7,483 nt of DNA from an uncultured Treponema sp. Lineage in GTDB: Bacteria > Spirochaetota > Spirochaetia > Treponematales > Treponemataceae. Location: assembly GCA_946538875.1 (NCBI GenBank), contig CAMNHD010000067.1:1-7483 (forward strand), given 5' to 3'. This document shows, in pieces, positions 1 to 5,296 of the stretch (its first letter is position 1; each line of letters starts with the position of its first letter). The position numbers and the translations under genes were made by a program. A model generated the notes under the pieces. The model was not told the DNA's origin and searched no databases. It saw only the letters and a program-made list of their open reading frames with translations.

Positions 1-476
1 GCAAATGTATAGCGGTTGCATGCGTCAGGGTTGCCGTTGTCGCTTTTGAGGATGCTCATGGCATAGTCCATCTTGTTGTCTTCAACATGGATGATTCCTG
101 AGATACGTGGTGTGTAGTTCGGCGCGTCCGGTTCGAACTCACGGCTTCTGAGGGACTGCTCAAAGGTAAGTCCCTTTGACATGCCTTCGTAGATTGTGTC
201 TGTCTGGTCGCCGTTGGTTACGATTGTGTCGTTTTTCAGTACGCGTACCGGAGAATAGATGATGAGGCTCGGATCGCTCAGCTTGGAAGGGTCGAATGCC
301 TGTGTGCGGAGTCCTTCTCCGTCCGGGAGGAAGATGCGGTTGCGGCTGTTTTCGCTTCTGCCCATGATGAAGTAGGCTGTGACTGCGTAGAAGCTGTCTG
401 CGGTTCTTCCGATAAGGATGCCGCGTCCGGGGTAGTCATTGTTCTGAAGTTCTTTAAAAAAGTTGCATGATTCCAT
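1..476 (-). CDS. purO: IMP cyclohydrolase, PurO-type (3'-truncated by window edge)
   Basis: This gene encodes the enzyme that closes the FAICAR ring to give IMP, the last step of de novo purine synthesis, in the cytoplasm. The visible 158 codons start at an ATG at 476, preceded by AGGAGA five bases upstream, and stay open to the window edge, so the C-terminus is missing. Residues 14-24 read DYPGRGILIGR and residues 39-47 read GRSENSRNR. I recognise this arginine-rich signature as the PF07826 family (archaeal PurO and its bacterial homologues), as opposed to the bifunctional PurH fold. The codons are rich in C and A at third positions, as expected for a gene whose opposite strand is G/T-rich. 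It is divergent from the DUF2974 gene, with 99 bp between the starts. A partner AICAR formyltransferase could lie beyond the left edge, but cannot be seen. The family call is strong; activity is inferred. Confidence 0.88.
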   Translation of the reverse strand, partial: MESCNFFKELQNNDYPGRGILIGRTADSFYAVTAYFIMGRSENSRNRIFLPDGEGLRTQAFDPSKLSDPSLIIYSPVRVLKNDTIVTNGDQTDTIYEGMSKGLTFEQSLRSREFEPDAPNYTPRISGIIHVEDNKMDYAMSILKSDNGNPDACNRYTF

Positions 477-491
477 ACTGTTCTCCTGTGC

Positions 492-520
492 TTGCTTTTA
501 GGCGCTTTTATGCTTATATT
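492..520 (+). promoter_or_regulatory. Sigma70-type promoter of the DUF2974 gene
   Basis: TTGCTT at 492-497 and TATATT at 515-520 are separated by exactly 17 bp. Transcription would start near 527, giving a leader of about 50 nt before the ATG at 576. The -35 box lies about 15 bp outside the start of the divergent purO gene, so the two genes share this control region. No equally good promoter was found for purO on the other strand. Confidence 0.6.
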
Positions 521-575
521 TAATCTAAAGCGGAATTATGGTAGCACATTTTGTTTTTTTAAGGAAGTAGCGTTT

Positions 576-1709
576 ATGGCCAACATGCTTGATTATATCT
601 CCTGGCGAGGAGACATCTCCTTTGACGAGCGTCCGTTCAATGAAGTGGACTGTCTTGTGCTTTCTCAGATTATATATCTGAATTTCAGCGGTATTGTTCC
701 TTCTGAGTTTGGTTCCAGGGGGCTTAGGCTCTGCGAGGTTTCGACGAAGTTCCGTCTTGCCGGCGACTATACTGACCGTGCCGATATTGGTGCTGTGATA
801 AATCCCCTTACTCTTGATCTTCTGCAGGCTGCCGGTCAGAGCAGGAGGTTCGGGGATATTGTGGTGAGCGGTTTTGTGAGCAGGCTTGACGAGCAGAGAG
901 AGGAACAGTTTGCTGCGGCTTGCTTTACTTTTACTACGGGAATTCATGTATATAATAGAAGAAACTGTAATGTCGTGATTTTCCGCGGGACGGATGATTC
1001 CCTTGTGGGGTGGAAGGAAGACTTTAACCTTGGCTACAAGGACACCGTTCCGTCGCAGGAGGATGCGCTTGGCTATCTTGAGGCTGCGGCCAGGGTTCTG
1101 CCGGGAGATATTGTGGCGGGCGGTCATTCCAAGGGTGGAAATCTTGCGCTCTATGCCTGTGTCAATGCGGACAGGTCTGTAAAGAAGCGTATTGTTGCGG
1201 TGTACAACAATGACGGTCCGGGGTTCAGTCCTGAATTCTTTTCTGGAGAGGGGTATCTTGAGATTGCCTCCAGGGAACACAGCTTTTTTCCGGAGATGTC
1301 TGTTGTCGGTATGCTTTTTTCTCATTCCGATGCTTACCGGACTGTTGAATGTGATCAGAGGGGGCTTATGCAGCACGATCCCTTTGCCTGGCATGTGTCT
1401 CCCTCTCACTTTGTGGAGCTTGACGATGTGAGCGGTGAGAGCCGTTTTATAGGAAAGACTGTGAACCAGTGGATTCAGGCGCTTTCTTCCGGACAGAGGG
1501 AACAGTTTGTGGACACCCTTTTTGCTGTGCTCAGGAAGTCGGAGGCTCAGACCAATTCCGACCTGGCTGCAAATAAATTTGAGTCTGTAATGAGGATAAT
1601 CAAGGCGGCGGGAAAGCTTGACCCTGAGACAAGGGATGCGGTGTTCAAGACGGTGCAGCTTTTGTTCAAGCAGGCTTACGACAACAGGGGTGAACTGAGA
1701 AAAAGATAG
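576..1709 (+). CDS. DUF2974 (Mbeg1-like) alpha/beta-hydrolase family protein
   Basis: A 377-residue soluble protein of the DUF2974 family (PF11187), which resembles lipases and esterases but has no established substrate. The N-terminal block at residues 6-35, with WRGD, PFNEVD and the SQIIYL stretch, is typical of the family. FRGTDDS at 136-142 fits the oxyanion strand. GHSKGG at 183-188 is the nucleophile elbow, with Ser185 as probable catalytic serine. QHDPFAW at 266-272 offers a conserved His and Asp near the C-terminal half. There is no signal peptide or membrane segment, so a cytoplasmic location is likely. The start at 576 was chosen over an in-frame TTG at 492 because AAGGAAG lies just upstream (561-567), family similarity begins a few residues in, and the TTG falls inside the promoter. 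The stop is 3 bp from the end of the convergent trpR. The family call is firm; enzymatic activity is inferred. Confidence 0.87.
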   Translation: MANMLDYISWRGDISFDERPFNEVDCLVLSQIIYLNFSGIVPSEFGSRGLRLCEVSTKFRLAGDYTDRADIGAVINPLTLDLLQAAGQSRRFGDIVVSGFVSRLDEQREEQFAAACFTFTTGIHVYNRRNCNVVIFRGTDDSLVGWKEDFNLGYKDTVPSQEDALGYLEAAARVLPGDIVAGGHSKGGNLALYACVNADRSVKKRIVAVYNNDGPGFSPEFFSGEGYLEIASREHSFFPEMSVVGMLFSHSDAYRTVECDQRGLMQHDPFAWHVSPSHFVELDDVSGESRFIGKTVNQWIQALSSGQREQFVDTLFAVLRKSEAQTNSDLAANKFESVMRIIKAAGKLDPETRDAVFKTVQLLFKQAYDNRGELRKR

Positions 1710-1712
1710 GGT

Positions 1713-2024
1713 TCAGTCGTCAAGCATGTCCAGGACTTTGCGGAATGCAGAGTCTTCTTTTTTCATTTCACGGGAACCGCGTGTTATGTTGCAGAGGGAC
1801 ATGCCGTATTTCTTTGCAATCTCCCGCTGGGTGGTCCCGGCATCAAGTTCCTTTACCAAATGCCATCTGTTTGAGAAATCCTTGAGCTCGGCCGCTGTGA
1901 AAAGACAGCCGAAAAAGTCGGAGATAAGTTTTTTGTCCTGAATCCTGGCGAGGACTGAGCAGATTTCGTCAATTGCATCGCGGTTCTGTTCGTCGGGAAG
2001 AGATTCTGTATTTTTAGTGCGCAT
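1713..2024 (-). CDS. trpR: Trp operon repressor TrpR
   Basis: A 103-residue DNA-binding regulator, close to the 108 residues of E. coli TrpR. A TrpR dimer binds operators when loaded with L-tryptophan. Residues 64-84 form the helix-turn-helix (TTQREIAKKYGM, then the NITRGS motif). Aligned by eye to E. coli TrpR, the tryptophan-pocket residues Thr44, Arg54, Arg84 and Gly85 correspond to Thr43, Arg53, Arg82 and Gly83 here; Thr81 and Ser88 are replaced by Asn79 and Glu86. The ITRGS motif separates it from the YerC/YecD TrpR-like family. The start at 2024 has GGAG eight bases upstream, whereas an upstream in-frame ATG at 2123 would add 33 residues without family similarity and has no clear ribosome site. 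A weak AATATA (TATATT on the minus strand) at 2115-2120 may be its -10 box. No CTAGTTAACTAG-like operator is visible, and no trp biosynthetic gene is in the window. Confidence 0.87.
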   Translation of the reverse strand: MRTKNTESLPDEQNRDAIDEICSVLARIQDKKLISDFFGCLFTAAELKDFSNRWHLVKELDAGTTQREIAKKYGMSLCNITRGSREMKKEDSAFRKVLDMLDD

Positions 2025-2223
2025 ATGTAATTCTCCAATGGTATGATGTGGCAAGGGGCAACCGGCACTTTTTGTGGTGCTGTATGTGGCTGCCCGGAAT
2101 TTGTTTCTATATACAATATACATTATTTTTGCGGAAAAGTCGAATTTATTTAAAATGTATTACCGGTATTTTTATACTGTTTTGGAAAGGGTGGGAAAAC
2201 TGATTTTCTTAACTGTTTCGGGC

Positions 2224-2252
2224 AAAAAAAAAGCCATTCTTTACAGAATGGC
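2224..2252 (-). terminator. Intrinsic terminator of the downstream tRNA-Asp copy
   Basis: On the minus strand, GCCATTC and GAATGGC form a perfect 7-bp stem around a 6-nt loop (2233-2252), followed directly by nine T residues (2224-2232). It begins 4 bp after the discriminator base of tRNA-Asp. Confidence 0.93.
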
Positions 2253-2256
2253 GATA

Positions 2257-2330
2257 CGGGAGCTACGGGGCTCGAACCCGTGGTCTCCGGCGTGACAGGC
2301 CAGCGCGATAACCAGCTTCGCTAAGCCCCC
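2257..2330 (-). tRNA. tRNA-Asp (anticodon GTC), copy 1
   Basis: A 74-nt cloverleaf reads on the minus strand from G2330. The acceptor arm GGGGGCT pairs with AGCTCCC (one G-T pair), the D stem is GCGA/TCGC, and the T arm carries GGTTCGAGCC. The anticodon stem CTGGC/GCCGG encloses the loop CTGTCAC with anticodon GTC at 2296-2294. The discriminator base G73 matches the known aspartate identity element. CCA is not encoded, so a CCA-adding enzyme is required. The 74 bases are identical to those at 2601-2674. Confidence 0.97.
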
Positions 2331-2342
2331 GTGATGTGGGTT

Positions 2343-2371
2343 ACTATATCATGTATGAATGTCTGTGTCAA
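2343..2371 (-). promoter_or_regulatory. Consensus promoter of tRNA-Asp copy 1
   Basis: On the minus strand, TTGACA (2371-2366) and TATAGT (2348-2343) are separated by exactly 17 bp. The -35 box is a perfect consensus match. A-rich and T-rich tracts at 2384-2399 lie upstream of the -35, where an UP element would sit. Transcription would start about 5-6 nt before the mature tRNA end. Confidence 0.88.
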
Positions 2372-2452
2372 GTGGAGAGAGTATTTTTTTTGAAAAAAAT
2401 GAGGAATCTTTGCAGGAGGGAAGGGGCTTTCTTGTTGAAAGCGGGTACAAAT

Positions 2453-2480
2453 AAAAAAAAAGCGGCCATTACTGACCGCT
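2453..2480 (-). terminator. Intrinsic terminator of tRNA-Pro
   Basis: On the minus strand, AGCGGTC and GGCCGCT form a 7-bp stem (one G-T pair) with a 6-nt loop at 2461-2480. It runs straight into a T tract extending to 2453, and starts 3 bp after the tRNA-Pro discriminator base. Confidence 0.92.
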
Positions 2481-2483
2481 GTA

Positions 2484-2556
2484 TCGGGCAACCGGGATTC
2501 GAACCCGGGACCTCCAAGTCCCGAACCTGGCGCGCTACCAACTGCGCTATTGCCCG
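2484..2556 (-). tRNA. tRNA-Pro (anticodon CGG)
   Basis: A 73-nt cloverleaf reads on the minus strand from C2556. The acceptor CGGGCAA pairs perfectly with TTGCCCG. The anticodon stem CCAGG/CTTGG encloses the loop TTCGGGA, with anticodon CGG at 2523-2521 followed by G37, the usual m1G37 position in proline tRNAs. The discriminator is A73 and CCA is not encoded. It decodes CCG. Only 11 bp separate its 5' end from the T tract of the tRNA-Asp terminator upstream, and no promoter of its own is visible, so its transcription probably depends on read-through from the upstream tRNA-Asp. Confidence 0.97.
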
Positions 2557-2567
2557 AATGAATCTTG

Positions 2568-2597
2568 AAAAAAAGAGCCATCCTTTGCAGAATGGCT
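2568..2597 (-). terminator. Weaker terminator or processing hairpin between tRNA-Asp copy 2 and tRNA-Pro
   Basis: On the minus strand, AGCCATTC and GGATGGCT form an 8-bp stem with one internal G-T pair and a 6-nt loop (2576-2597). A single C then interrupts the stem-to-tract junction before seven T residues (2574-2568). It is a diverged copy of the hairpin at 2224-2252, which has no mismatch and nine T residues. The weaker form fits partial read-through into tRNA-Pro. Confidence 0.82.
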
Positions 2598-2600
2598 ATA

Positions 2601-2674
2601 CGGGAGCTACGGGGCTCGAACCCGTGGTCTCCGGCGTGACAGGCCAGCGCGATAACCAGCTTCGCTAAGCCCCC
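2601..2674 (-). tRNA. tRNA-Asp (anticodon GTC), copy 2
   Basis: Identical over all 74 bases to the copy at 2257-2330, with anticodon GTC at 2640-2638, G73 and no encoded CCA. It is the first gene of the minus-strand tRNA group and has its own consensus promoter. Sequence similarity to copy 1 continues through the terminator on one side and to the -10 box on the other, indicating duplication of a whole promoter-tRNA-terminator cassette. Confidence 0.97.
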
Positions 2675-2686
2675 GTGATGTTTGGT

Positions 2687-2715
2687 ACTATATCATTCTG
2701 CGGAAAATGTGTCAA
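2687..2715 (-). promoter_or_regulatory. Consensus promoter of tRNA-Asp copy 2 (and probably tRNA-Pro)
   Basis: On the minus strand, TTGACA (2715-2710) and TATAGT (2692-2687) are 17 bp apart, the same boxes and spacing as the promoter of copy 1. Two copies of TTCCGCAAA lie in tandem just upstream of the -35 (2721-2741). It is the only recognisable promoter that can supply tRNA-Pro. Confidence 0.88.
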
Positions 2716-2775
2716 GCACCTTTGCGGAAATCTTTGCGGAATTATGCAAAAATGCTGTCCGGCGTGGCTTTTGTC

Positions 2776-2805
2776 TTTACCTTGCCTTTGGGCTTGGAGT
2801 ATACT
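2776..2805 (+). promoter_or_regulatory. Candidate promoter giving a leaderless mRNA for the Pr6Pr gene
   Basis: TATACT at 2800-2805 is a strong -10 box, and TTTACC at 2776-2781 is a fair -35 box with 18-bp spacing. The -10 ends six bases before the ATG at 2812, so transcription would start at or next to the A of the start codon. The arrangement matches that at 6738-6773. Confidence 0.5.
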
Positions 2806-2811
2806 GAGGCC

Positions 2812-3471
2812 ATGAAAGCATCTTTTAACTTTAGACGGTTTCTTTCATGCATCTTGAAGCTTACTGTGTTATTTTCAGCGGTGATTGGAACTTATCTCTC
2901 TGCGGCAATAAGCGGCTCTTCTGTCTTTATGTTCTTTACAGTTCAGTCGAATATTGCTGTTGCGGTCATCTGTGCCGTTGGTCTGGTTTTTCTTCTCAGG
3001 GGAAAGCCTGTGTCTAATGCCTGGTACGTTGTCAAGTTTGTGGGGACTGTGGCCATAACCCTTACCGGTATGGTATTCTGCTTTGTGCTCGCACCGACTA
3101 TGGGCAGCAATGCCTGGGGACTTGCAAATGTGCTTACCCATGTGGTTGTGCCTCTTGCTTCTGTGATTGACTTTTTTGTGACAGGAACTGGAGGAATATT
3201 TTCAGCAATGCATGTCCTGTACGTGACTCTTCCGCCACTTGCGTATGCGGTTTACGCGGGCATTGGATTTGTCCTGAACTGGCAGTTTGCGCCCGGTTTC
3301 AATTATCCCTACTTTTTCCTGAACTGGGGAAGTCCGGCCGGTGCCTTTGGATTTACAAAGACGCTTCCGTTTATGGGTTGCGCATGGTGGATTCTGTTCC
3401 TGCTGATTTTCCTGATTGCTGTGGGTGGACTCTACCTGTGGATTCTTAAGAAACTAAAGGGAAAGAAGTAG
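2812..3471 (+). CDS. Pr6Pr family six-helix membrane protein
   Basis: A 219-residue integral membrane protein with about six predicted helices near residues 11-33, 39-63, 73-94, 104-124, 132-154 and 189-212, ending in the basic tail KKLKGKK. FFTVQSN at 41-47, the His110...Pro114...Asp120 pattern in helix 4, and NYPYFFLN at 164-171 match the bacterial Pr6Pr family as I know it. The family is distantly related to eukaryotic FAR-17a/AIG1-type proteins, and its bacterial function is unknown. The start at 2812 was chosen because a membrane protein with a short basic N-terminus begins there and the -10 box lies just before it. Upstream in-frame ATGs at 2707 and 2752 have no ribosome site, and the former lies inside the tRNA promoter region. 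No Shine-Dalgarno site is well placed for 2812 either, only GAGG two bases upstream. It is monocistronic and followed by a REP-like element. Confidence 0.72.
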   Translation: MKASFNFRRFLSCILKLTVLFSAVIGTYLSAAISGSSVFMFFTVQSNIAVAVICAVGLVFLLRGKPVSNAWYVVKFVGTVAITLTGMVFCFVLAPTMGSNAWGLANVLTHVVVPLASVIDFFVTGTGGIFSAMHVLYVTLPPLAYAVYAGIGFVLNWQFAPGFNYPYFFLNWGSPAGAFGFTKTLPFMGCAWWILFLLIFLIAVGGLYLWILKKLKGKK

Positions 3472-3485
3472 TCTCTTCTGCTTTA

Positions 3486-3590
3486 GCGTTAGGGATAGTA
3501 AGGGCCGCAGAGCGGTTCCTGCGCGCAGCGCAGGAATGAAACCCTGGATAGCTCGGCCCCCGCCTGCAAGGCGGGGGAAACGCCCTTTTT
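3486..3590. repeat. REP-like multi-hairpin intergenic element
   Basis: This GC-rich element lies between the 3' ends of the convergent Pr6Pr and ABC permease genes. It has three consecutive hairpins: CCGC-AGA-GCGG (3505-3515), a perfect 9-bp stem with loop GCA (3516-3536, arm TTCCTGCGC), and another perfect 9-bp stem with loop GCA (3557-3577, arm CCCCCGCCT). AAGGGC at 3500-3505 can pair with GCCCTT at 3582-3587, and GCGTT at 3486-3490 with AACGC at 3579-3583, so the ends can close over the hairpins. GGATAG occurs twice (3493-3498 and 3546-3551), ahead of hairpin groups. This resembles REP/BIME elements mobilised by RAYT transposases. The T run at 3586-3590 may also let it end the plus-strand transcript. 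The assignment is by structure only. Confidence 0.65.
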
Positions 3591-3604
3591 AGAATTATCT
3601 GATT

Positions 3605-4483
3605 TTAGGAACCGCTTCCGTTGTAAGAGGTGGCTCCCTTCATCCAGAGTTTGTAGCTTGCGTAGAACATTGCGGCTCCAATCAGCGGCGACAGCCATGT
3701 CAGTAGAGGAACTTTTTCCGGACGGAGAACTGCCAGGCTTGGGTAATATGCCATGAATGCGACGGGCAGAATGAATGTGAAAAGAAAGCGGAAAAATCCT
3801 TTGAAGATGGTGACCGGGTATTTTGCGTAGTCCTTCATCTTGTGTGACACATCCAGGAGCCAGAATGAGTTTTCTATCCAGAAACAGCTTGCGGATGCGG
3901 CGTTCTGCAGGGCCATCATAAAGAGGGACGCGGTTATGAGTGCGAGCAGGATTTTTACGAGCAGCAGGAAGGTGAACGGGATTGCCAGTTTGATGCATGC
4001 GTATACGAGTGTTCCGATTCCGAACGCAAGCTGCCCAAGGCCTTTTACGTCGAAGATTTCGGAGATGTAGTAGAACCAGATGTTTATTGGCCTGAAGCAG
4101 TATTTGATGAAGTCGCCGGTCCAGACATAGCGGCGGAGACTCCAGTTGTTGTCCAGCAGGCACTGTGTGGGGCTGACGGAAATCAGCGAAAAGCCGTAAA
4201 GGAAGAGGATTTCGTGGTAGGTCCATCCGTTGATTGAGGGGAACTTGCCGAACATTATGAGGAATGTGATGAAGCCTGCCACGTTGGTTGCGATCATTCC
4301 TATTGTGGAGATGATGAAGTCCGCCCGGTAGCTCATCTTGCTCTTGATGTCCTGGCCTATTATCTTGAAGTAGATTTTTGTGTAGAAGCCCAGGTCTTTT
4401 CTTTTTGGGGCTGATTTTTCTTTCTGCTGAGGATTTTTATTTTTTGCTTGTGTCATTTTTGTTTGAGTCATTTTGTTTTCCAT
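3605..4483 (-). CDS. ABC-2 type exporter permease, COG3694 / ABC2_membrane_6 family
   Basis: A 292-residue inner-membrane permease, the second of two different permeases in this exporter. After a charged Lys/Gln-rich cytoplasmic tail (residues 1-31) come about six helices. The SYRADFI segment at 51-57, WTGDFIKYCFRPIN at 121-134, and the YAKYPVTIF...ILPVAFMAYYP region at 219-248 are typical of the COG3694 (DUF990) family. The start at 4483 has GGAGG seven bases upstream, located inside the end of the preceding permease gene, whose stop is only 3 bp away, so translation is probably coupled. Two 15-bp repeats in the tail (4442-4471) create in-frame ATGs at residues 5 and 10, but these lack the good ribosome site. 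The substrate is unknown; family members are linked to export of drugs or other small molecules. Confidence 0.87.
   Translation of the reverse strand: MENKMTQTKMTQAKNKNPQQKEKSAPKRKDLGFYTKIYFKIIGQDIKSKMSYRADFIISTIGMIATNVAGFITFLIMFGKFPSINGWTYHEILFLYGFSLISVSPTQCLLDNNWSLRRYVWTGDFIKYCFRPINIWFYYISEIFDVKGLGQLAFGIGTLVYACIKLAIPFTFLLLVKILLALITASLFMMALQNAASASCFWIENSFWLLDVSHKMKDYAKYPVTIFKGFFRFLFTFILPVAFMAYYPSLAVLRPEKVPLLTWLSPLIGAAMFYASYKLWMKGATSYNGSGS
4442..4471 (-). repeat. Two tandem 15-bp units at the start of the permease gene
   Basis: ATGACTCAAACAAAA and ATGACACAAGCAAAA follow one another in frame and differ at two bases. They encode MTQTK and MTQAK in the cytoplasmic tail of the permease. Each unit begins with ATG. 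Confidence 0.75.
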
Positions 4484-4486
4484 GAA

Positions 4487-5296
4487 TCAGCCTCCGTTGA
4501 CTGTGACCTGTTTGATCGAGATTTTCCAGAACAGTGAGCTGAGGATTGAGACTGCGACGGTCCATGCCAGTGCTGTTCCAAGTTTGACTGCCACGGTCTT
4601 TAGGTCGGGGTCTGCTGTGAGCAGAAGGGTGAGCGGTGTGTCGTAGATAGCCTTGAAGGGGAGAACGTTGACCACCTTTGTCATCCAGTCCGGGAAAAAG
4701 GCCAGCGGTATGGCGGCTCCGGAAAGAAGCGAGACTATCATCTGCTTCATTATGTTGATGCCCCAGATGGATTCTGTGTACAGACAGATTGTTCCCACTA
4801 TGAAGTCTATGTTGTAGTTGAGCACCATGGAAAGTATCAGGGCAATGAAAAAGTATAGCAGGTTCCAGCCGAGGGGGATTGTCTTTCCTGCTATGCAGGC
4901 GACTACTATGAAGGTTGGAATGAATGTGAGCACAAAGTTCACTACGAGTACGCCTGAGTTTGACCAGAAGAGCAGCTGCTTGTACTTCATGGGGCGCAGC
5001 AGTTCAAGGACGATTTTTCCGCTTTGAACGTTGCGGCCGATTTCCCAGACCAGGAAGAGTTCCACCACTCCGCAGAGGGATGTGGCAAGCACCAGGTATA
5101 CCATTGTCATCTCGAATGTCATTCCGTTGACAACATCTGTTCCGCTGGATGCGAAGATTGCCTTCCATAGAAAATAGGTGAGGGTGAGGTAGAGCAGGTT
5201 TCCTATGACCATCACAAAGAGGGCTAGTCTGTACTGAAGTGAGTCTAATATGCTTACCTTTGTGAGTGCCAGGTATTTTTTAAGCCGGCAGTTCAT
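4487..5296 (-). CDS. ABC-2 type exporter permease, COG4587 family
   Basis: A 269-residue inner-membrane permease and first partner of the ATPase. About six helices are visible. EIGRNVQSGKIVLELLRPMK at 85-104 is the family's cytoplasmic motif between helices, where most members carry a G...L-RP pattern. SGAAIPLAFFPDWM at 192-205, followed by VLPFKAIYDTP (211-221), is the conserved periplasmic-side motif. The start at 5296 was preferred over an ATG at 5314 because AGGAGG lies eight bases upstream of 5296, while the earlier ATG overlaps that ribosome site. The gene overlaps the end of the ATPase gene by 17 bp and ends 3 bp before the second permease, so the three genes form a tightly coupled operon. 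Assignment to COG4587 rather than COG3694 rests on gene order and motif similarity. Confidence 0.87.
   Translation of the reverse strand: MNCRLKKYLALTKVSILDSLQYRLALFVMVIGNLLYLTLTYFLWKAIFASSGTDVVNGMTFEMTMVYLVLATSLCGVVELFLVWEIGRNVQSGKIVLELLRPMKYKQLLFWSNSGVLVVNFVLTFIPTFIVVACIAGKTIPLGWNLLYFFIALILSMVLNYNIDFIVGTICLYTESIWGINIMKQMIVSLLSGAAIPLAFFPDWMTKVVNVLPFKAIYDTPLTLLLTADPDLKTVAVKLGTALAWTVAVSILSSLFWKISIKQVTVNGG

Noticed and set aside
525..1409. 294-codon minus-strand frame opposite the DUF2974 gene
   Set aside because: It is antisense to a well-supported family member, has no recognisable domain, and its openness follows from the G/T-rich composition of the plus strand.
2108..2145. Possible XerCD dif site (ATAATGTATATT on the minus strand matches the E. 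coli dif core)
   Set aside because: The core matches, but the two recombinase arms match only about 5 of 11 bases each, and the site sits in the trpR upstream region about 5 kb from the skew switch. It is probably an AT-rich promoter segment.
2025..2223. Search for a TrpR operator and attenuator upstream of trpR
   Set aside because: Only a short TACCGGTA palindrome (2160-2167) and a weak hairpin around 2068-2083 were found; neither resembles a trp operator or a leader peptide with tryptophan codons.
2074..2668. Apparent reading frames across the tRNA cluster
   Set aside because: They run through tRNA genes and terminators; the translated products are tRNA sequence.
3489..4226. 245-codon minus-strand frame overlapping the second permease
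   Set aside because: It is the permease gene read in another frame plus the hairpin element, has no family features, and is not hydrophobic like a transporter.
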